A stretch of DNA of 30,073 bases, taken from the IMG/VR virus record IMGVR_UViG_3300042691_013854, positions 1 to 30,073 of that record, one strand, 5' to 3'. Shown one piece after another: positions 26,964-30,073 of the stretch (position 1 is the first letter of the stretch; each line of letters begins with the position of its first letter). The translations under genes and the position numbers were made by a program. The notes beneath the pieces were generated by a model. The model was not told the origin of the DNA and made no database searches. It was given only the letters and a program-made list of their open reading frames with translations. This stretch comes from a virus.

Positions 26964-27325
26964 ACGCCTACGCGACCAACGCCGACGACCGATCCGAACG
27001 GAACCCGCGCCTGTTGGGGCAGTTCCTACTCACGACGACCGACGAACGGATATACACGGTCCCCGCCGACAAGCGGGCGACCGTGATCGCGCTCGTCGTA
27101 TGCAACACGGGAACCGTGGCTACGACGTTCAGGATGCACCACGTACCGCCGCGCGCCAGTTCGTCCGCGACCAACGCGCAGTACTACGACGCGCGGTTGG
27201 CGAACGCCGCGACGGTCATTGACCAAACCGCGCGGTATCTCGACCCTAGCGACGCGATCCGCGGGAAGGCGGGCGCGGCTTCGGTCGTGTCGGTCGCCGT
27301 CTACGGATCGGAAACGCCGCTATGA
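26954..27325 (+). CDS. Small beta-rich tail protein
   Basis: A 123-aa protein opening MPVNAYATNADDRSERNPRL. The central part, YTVPADKRATVIALVVCNTG then TVATTFRMHHVPPR, and a late ASVVSVAVYGSE, match the pattern of small phage tail proteins with a single beta-sandwich (P-x-x-x-x-A-x-V-x-x-x-x-x-C/V-N). Function is unknown. The start overlaps the previous gene by 10 bases and the stop is overlapped by the next ATG. Confidence 0.6.
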   Translation: MPVNAYATNADDRSERNPRLLGQFLLTTTDERIYTVPADKRATVIALVVCNTGTVATTFRMHHVPPRASSSATNAQYYDARLANAATVIDQTARYLDPSDAIRGKAGAASVVSVAVYGSETPL

Positions 27326-28008
27326 ACGCGCGCCGCGCGCTCTGTTGCTGCGGCGAAGCCCCGTTGAATTGCCTTGACTACTTCGCGTTTTGCTTCGGCA
27401 ACCAACGCCGCAGCGTGACGTTCACGCTGTTCCATACCGTGGAACAGACGCTGTTTCCGTATTGCGACGACCTGTCCACGAACCCGCAGTACGAAGTACG
27501 GTTTACCGAAACCTTCGAAGCGACGTTGTTCGGAACCTACGACCCGAAGCAACCCATAGTGGATTGCCAAATTCCATTGCAGGGAACCGCGTCGTACCAA
27601 GCCGCGACGCTTACGCGTACTGTCGTCGGCCAAGTAGGACTATGCCAGGACTTGGCCGATTGCACTCGGCAAACCCGCATTTGGAACGGCAACACGTTTC
27701 CCCTCAGCGCGTACCTTCGCGCGTCGAACGGGACGATTTCCGCGCCGCCGCAAATGTCGTTGGTCGCGGGGTTCAACTACACAGGCGCGGATATCTTGGA
27801 ATTCCTAGGTGCTTGCGGCACGGGCGGCAACACTTCCCCGATTTCGGACACGTTCACCGCCGCCGTGAACTGGTTGCCCGAACGTTGCTTCCAAGCGGTT
27901 CAGGACGCGAACCCCTTCCCTTTCGATTCCGCCAACTTCAGCGGTCCTAGCGGGAACTACGCATTGGAAACCTATGTCCGAAGCGGGTACGTCCGAACGC
28001 TGTTCTAG
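27322..28008 (+). CDS. Cysteine-rich tail-region protein
   Basis: A 228-aa protein opening MNARRALCCCGEAPLNCLDY. Cys residues cluster at the N-terminus (CCCGEAPLNC, then FAFC) and recur along the chain (YCDD, VDCQIP, GLCQDLADC, ACGTG, RCFQAV), at least a dozen in all. Between them it is beta-rich. Metal binding or disulphides are possible. It lies among tail-tip genes and is probably a virion protein; I do not recognise it. Confidence 0.55.
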   Translation: MNARRALCCCGEAPLNCLDYFAFCFGNQRRSVTFTLFHTVEQTLFPYCDDLSTNPQYEVRFTETFEATLFGTYDPKQPIVDCQIPLQGTASYQAATLTRTVVGQVGLCQDLADCTRQTRIWNGNTFPLSAYLRASNGTISAPPQMSLVAGFNYTGADILEFLGACGTGGNTSPISDTFTAAVNWLPERCFQAVQDANPFPFDSANFSGPSGNYALETYVRSGYVRTLF

Positions 28009-28252
28009 ATGCCGCGCCAACGTGGACGGCGTATGCATCCACCCGCGCGCGGGCGGCGACGCCACGGCCGAACGCTGCGCGTCGTGCGTCCACTACGTCG
28101 GCCCGATGCGCGGCATAGGCGACGTCGTCCACCGCGTCGCGGAATCGACTGGCGTAGCCGCCGTCGTCCATGCGGTCGCGCCCAACTGCGGTTGCGCCGA
28201 ACGCCGCGCCGCCCTGAACCGCGCCGTCCCGTTTGCCGATCCACCCCGATAG
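27974..28252 (+). CDS. Small Cys-rich GLGD-type phage protein
   Basis: A 92-aa protein opening MSEAGTSERCSRCRANVDGV. Two CxxC-like pairs (CSRC, CASC) suggest a zinc knuckle. The second half, MRGIGDVVHRVAESTGVAAV then VHAVAPNCGCAERRAALN, matches a motif I know from many phage structural regions: G-[LI]-G-D-x-[VI]...[AT]-x-x-T-G-[IV]...C-G-C-x-x-R-x-x-x-L-N. No function is established. It overlaps the preceding gene by 35 bases in another frame. Confidence 0.65.
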   Translation: MSEAGTSERCSRCRANVDGVCIHPRAGGDATAERCASCVHYVGPMRGIGDVVHRVAESTGVAAVVHAVAPNCGCAERRAALNRAVPFADPPR

Positions 28253-28261
28253 GATGCACCT

Positions 28262-29641
28262 ATGGCCCTGACCTACGACGGAACAAACGGACTATTCACG
28301 CGCCTAGGCAAACTGTTCGGCCTAGCGGAAGCCGTGCGTACGCATCAATTGGATATCAAGACGCGCATTGCCGCGATCCAAGCGGAATACTCGTCCACCG
28401 ATGCCTACATGGTCGGCGCGCTCGTCGGTGCAATGGAAAGCCGAATCATCGCGTCGGGAATCATCCTGAACGAAATCAAGTCGGCCGCGGAATCGACGTT
28501 GATTGAAACGACGTACGCCGACGCGGGCGTTTCTACGCGCTCGGTCATGCCGTCCAAGACGGTTACCGACGCATTGCTGTACCTCATTCGGGAAATGAAA
28601 CTGGATTCAGAAACGGTACAGGCGACGACCGTAAGCAAGGCGGCCGTATCGGTCGGCACGGGCAACACGGGCAATGGTACTTTGCTATTCACCGAACTTC
28701 CGCCGCTGTCGCTCGGCTCGGGCGTGACGCAGTACCCGAACATTCGGACGGAGCGAATCGAAATCCGATGCACGTCGGACGCGCAGTCGAAAGACATTGC
28801 CGCGGGGTCCGAACTGTTTTCGATCCGCGGACAGGCGGCGTTCCCGAACCTCGACTACCGCTTCCCCGCGGGTTCGGGCGCGGACTACGTAATCCCGTGC
28901 CTGAATCCCGCGCTCGACACGGGCGCGCGCTACGGCCAGTTGCTGCGTAACGGCGCATTCACGAACTACACGACCGCCAATATCCCCGACTACTGGACGG
29001 TATCCACGGGTACGGCGGGAACCCATTTCGCGCAGGAAACCACGACGACCTATCGCGGCGGCTCGGCGTTCCGCATGATCGGCAACGGCTCGACCCTTGC
29101 GAAGATTCGTCAGCAACTTTCGTCCGATTCGGGCAGTCCGTACACGATTGCTTCCGACCGCCTGTACGTACTGGCGGTCGCGGCGCGCGTGAACGCGGGC
29201 GCGTCGGCGGGCGTCGTGCGCGTGTCGCTTCAGGACGGATCGGGGACCGTCGTAACGGGCGCGTCTTTCAACCTGTCGTACAACATCGGAACCACGTATG
29301 CATGGAACTACGTCTTTTTCCGCGCCCCGCTTGCGTTGCCGTCCGCGATATACGCGGCAATTGAACAGACGACCGCGCTGAACTCGGGCGGCGAAATGTA
29401 CCTAGACGAACTGGTTCTAGCGGAGGTCCGACAGGTCGCCGCGGGCGGACAGGGAATCGTCATTCTGCCTGGTTCGACGGATTGGGTCGTGAACGATCAC
29501 CTTCGGTTGGTCAGCACCAACAACGGCGAAGGCGAATTCAATACGGAATTTGACCGCTTCTACGCCATGTACGAAAAGGGATTGCTGTTGCCCGCCGCCG
29601 CGTCGCCCTCGGAAACTATCGCGGACAGCCTGATTTCCTAA
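28262..29641 (+). CDS. Tail fibre-like structural protein with carbohydrate-binding-like domain
   Basis: A 459-aa protein opening MALTYDGTNGLFTRLGKLFG. Residues 1-130 are helical (trimeric stalk-like). Beta segments follow, then LLRNGAFTNYTTANIPDYWT (about residue 228) starts a domain with the layout of family 4/9/22-type carbohydrate-binding modules (N-G-x-F...P-D-x-W-x-V...Y-x-G-x-S-x-x-x-x-G). The C-terminus FNTEFDRFYAMYEKGLLLPA then ETIADSLIS is a closing motif I associate with environmental phage structural proteins. It probably helps attach to host glycans (inference). The stop overlaps the convergent minus-strand gene by 26 bases. Confidence 0.65.
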   Translation: MALTYDGTNGLFTRLGKLFGLAEAVRTHQLDIKTRIAAIQAEYSSTDAYMVGALVGAMESRIIASGIILNEIKSAAESTLIETTYADAGVSTRSVMPSKTVTDALLYLIREMKLDSETVQATTVSKAAVSVGTGNTGNGTLLFTELPPLSLGSGVTQYPNIRTERIEIRCTSDAQSKDIAAGSELFSIRGQAAFPNLDYRFPAGSGADYVIPCLNPALDTGARYGQLLRNGAFTNYTTANIPDYWTVSTGTAGTHFAQETTTTYRGGSAFRMIGNGSTLAKIRQQLSSDSGSPYTIASDRLYVLAVAARVNAGASAGVVRVSLQDGSGTVVTGASFNLSYNIGTTYAWNYVFFRAPLALPSAIYAAIEQTTALNSGGEMYLDELVLAEVRQVAAGGQGIVILPGSTDWVVNDHLRLVSTNNGEGEFNTEFDRFYAMYEKGLLLPAAASPSETIADSLIS

Positions 29642-30002
29642 GCCGCCGCTGTTGGCCGTCCTTGACGCCGTACACGACGTGCGCCATGCGCCCGCGTATC
29701 CGCGCAATCGTGTCGGCATCGGCTTCCGACAGTTCGGCTAGGTCGTGCGTGGCGGTCAGCAAATCAAACTCCGCGTCCGACGCGTCGTCTAGGCGCAGCG
29801 GGCGCAAGGCGTCGCGGAACGCCATTGCGCCGCCGTCCGCCGCCACGCGTAGCCATGCGAACGCCAGTTGCCTAGAACCGCGCGGAACGCCCGCCGCGTC
29901 CAACAGCGACGCGGGCGCGCGCCCTGTTCGGCGGATATGGTTATAAGCCGCGAACGCCGCCAATAGGCGCGATTGCAATTCGGCGCACCGCGCGACGGCC
30001 AC
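29616..30002 (-). CDS. Hypothetical helical protein spanning the contig junction
   Basis: A 128-aa reading from a GTG at 30002, opening MAVARCAELQSRLLAAFAAY. The sequence is protein-like and helical (LPL, GSRQLAFAWLRVAADGGAMA, ELSEADADTIARIRGRMAHV). The frame stays open to the right through the terminal repeat, which is equivalent to 1-69, and beyond to a TTG at 74-76, so a start across the junction is possible. Neither start has a convincing Shine-Dalgarno. The frame +1 to it upstream (GLSTAEIGAVHTQATP) also looks protein-like, so a frameshift cannot be excluded. Function unknown. Confidence 0.5.
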   Translation of the reverse strand: MAVARCAELQSRLLAAFAAYNHIRRTGRAPASLLDAAGVPRGSRQLAFAWLRVAADGGAMAFRDALRPLRLDDASDAEFDLLTATHDLAELSEADADTIARIRGRMAHVVYGVKDGQQRRLRKSGCPR

Positions 30003-30004
30003 GG

Positions 30005-30073
30005 GCGAAACGATTCGGTAGGGTCGTCGGCGTCGCTTGGGTATGCACCGCCCCGATTTCGGCCGTGGATAGC
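30005..30073. repeat. Terminal direct repeat (circular contig overlap), right copy
   Basis: Exact copy of 1-69. One copy should be removed for a circular map. Confidence 0.9.

Noticed and set aside
30005-30073. A true short terminal repeat used for packaging
   Set aside because: 69 bp equals a typical assembly overlap, and an open reading frame runs through it. A circularly permuted or cos genome is at least as likely.
1-30073. tRNA genes, integrase or attachment site
   Set aside because: I saw no cloverleaf with a conserved T-loop and no recombinase with catalytic motifs. HTH repressor-like genes alone do not show a temperate lifestyle.

Overview
The window looks like one complete genome of a tailed double-stranded DNA phage, assembled as a circle. 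The first 69 bases (1-69) recur exactly as the last 69 (30005-30073), so the unique length is 30,004 bp. The DNA is GC-rich (roughly 64% G+C by eye) and almost all of it is coding. Genes are tightly packed with ATGA or GTGA stop/start overlaps. Perfect TTGACA -35 boxes, Shine-Dalgarno sites and a lipoprotein signal suggest a sigma-70, Gram-negative, high-GC host (probably Pseudomonadota, an inference). I see no integrase, tRNA gene or CRISPR array, and no endolysin I can recognise.

Left arm, minus strand (about 7660 down to 203, plus a gene at 29616-30002). A cysteine-peptidase-like protein comes first, then a small membrane protein, a RecE-like exonuclease, an ERF-family annealing protein, a replication initiator with an origin-like structure inside its gene, and a possible helicase loader. 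After these come a CsrA-like RNA-binding regulator with a structured leader and a series of small DNA-binding proteins (two XRE/Cro-like HTH, one winged helix, one DnaA domain IV-like), mixed with short coiled-coil proteins.

Centre (7660-9930). This is a set of short transcription cassettes. Five promoters (one drives the gene at 203-544, far to the left) share a near-identical control module: a palindrome AAATCCGnnCGGATTT, a CAAG-N4-CTTG operator overlapping TTGACA, a 16-bp spacer to the -10, then a leader with two hairpins and a Shine-Dalgarno site. Most of the cassettes end in a strong terminator or other GC-rich hairpin. A sixth, decayed copy lies before the recombination operon. The cassette genes are small and unrecognised, which is what accessory or anti-host genes usually look like (inference).

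Right arm, plus strand (9933-29641). In order: a Holliday-junction-resolvase-like nuclease, a lysis-type group (two membrane proteins and an overlapping spanin-like pair), a glycine-rich adhesin-like protein, terminase small and large subunits, a portal fused to a MuF-like domain, prohead protease, HK97-fold capsid protein, a decoration-like protein, a methyltransferase-glycosyltransferase fusion, head-tail connectors, tail terminator, tail tube, tail chaperones with a likely -1 frameshift, a short tape measure (377 aa), and tail-tip or fibre proteins. This is a siphovirus plan with a short tail.

Two genome-wide signals stand out. I found no AGCT and no CCGG anywhere, although tetramers of the same composition (CTAG, GTAC, GGCC, GCGC) are common. 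There is also a repeated promoter-operator-leader regulon alongside a phage-encoded CsrA homologue, which together suggest coordinated transcriptional and possibly post-transcriptional control.
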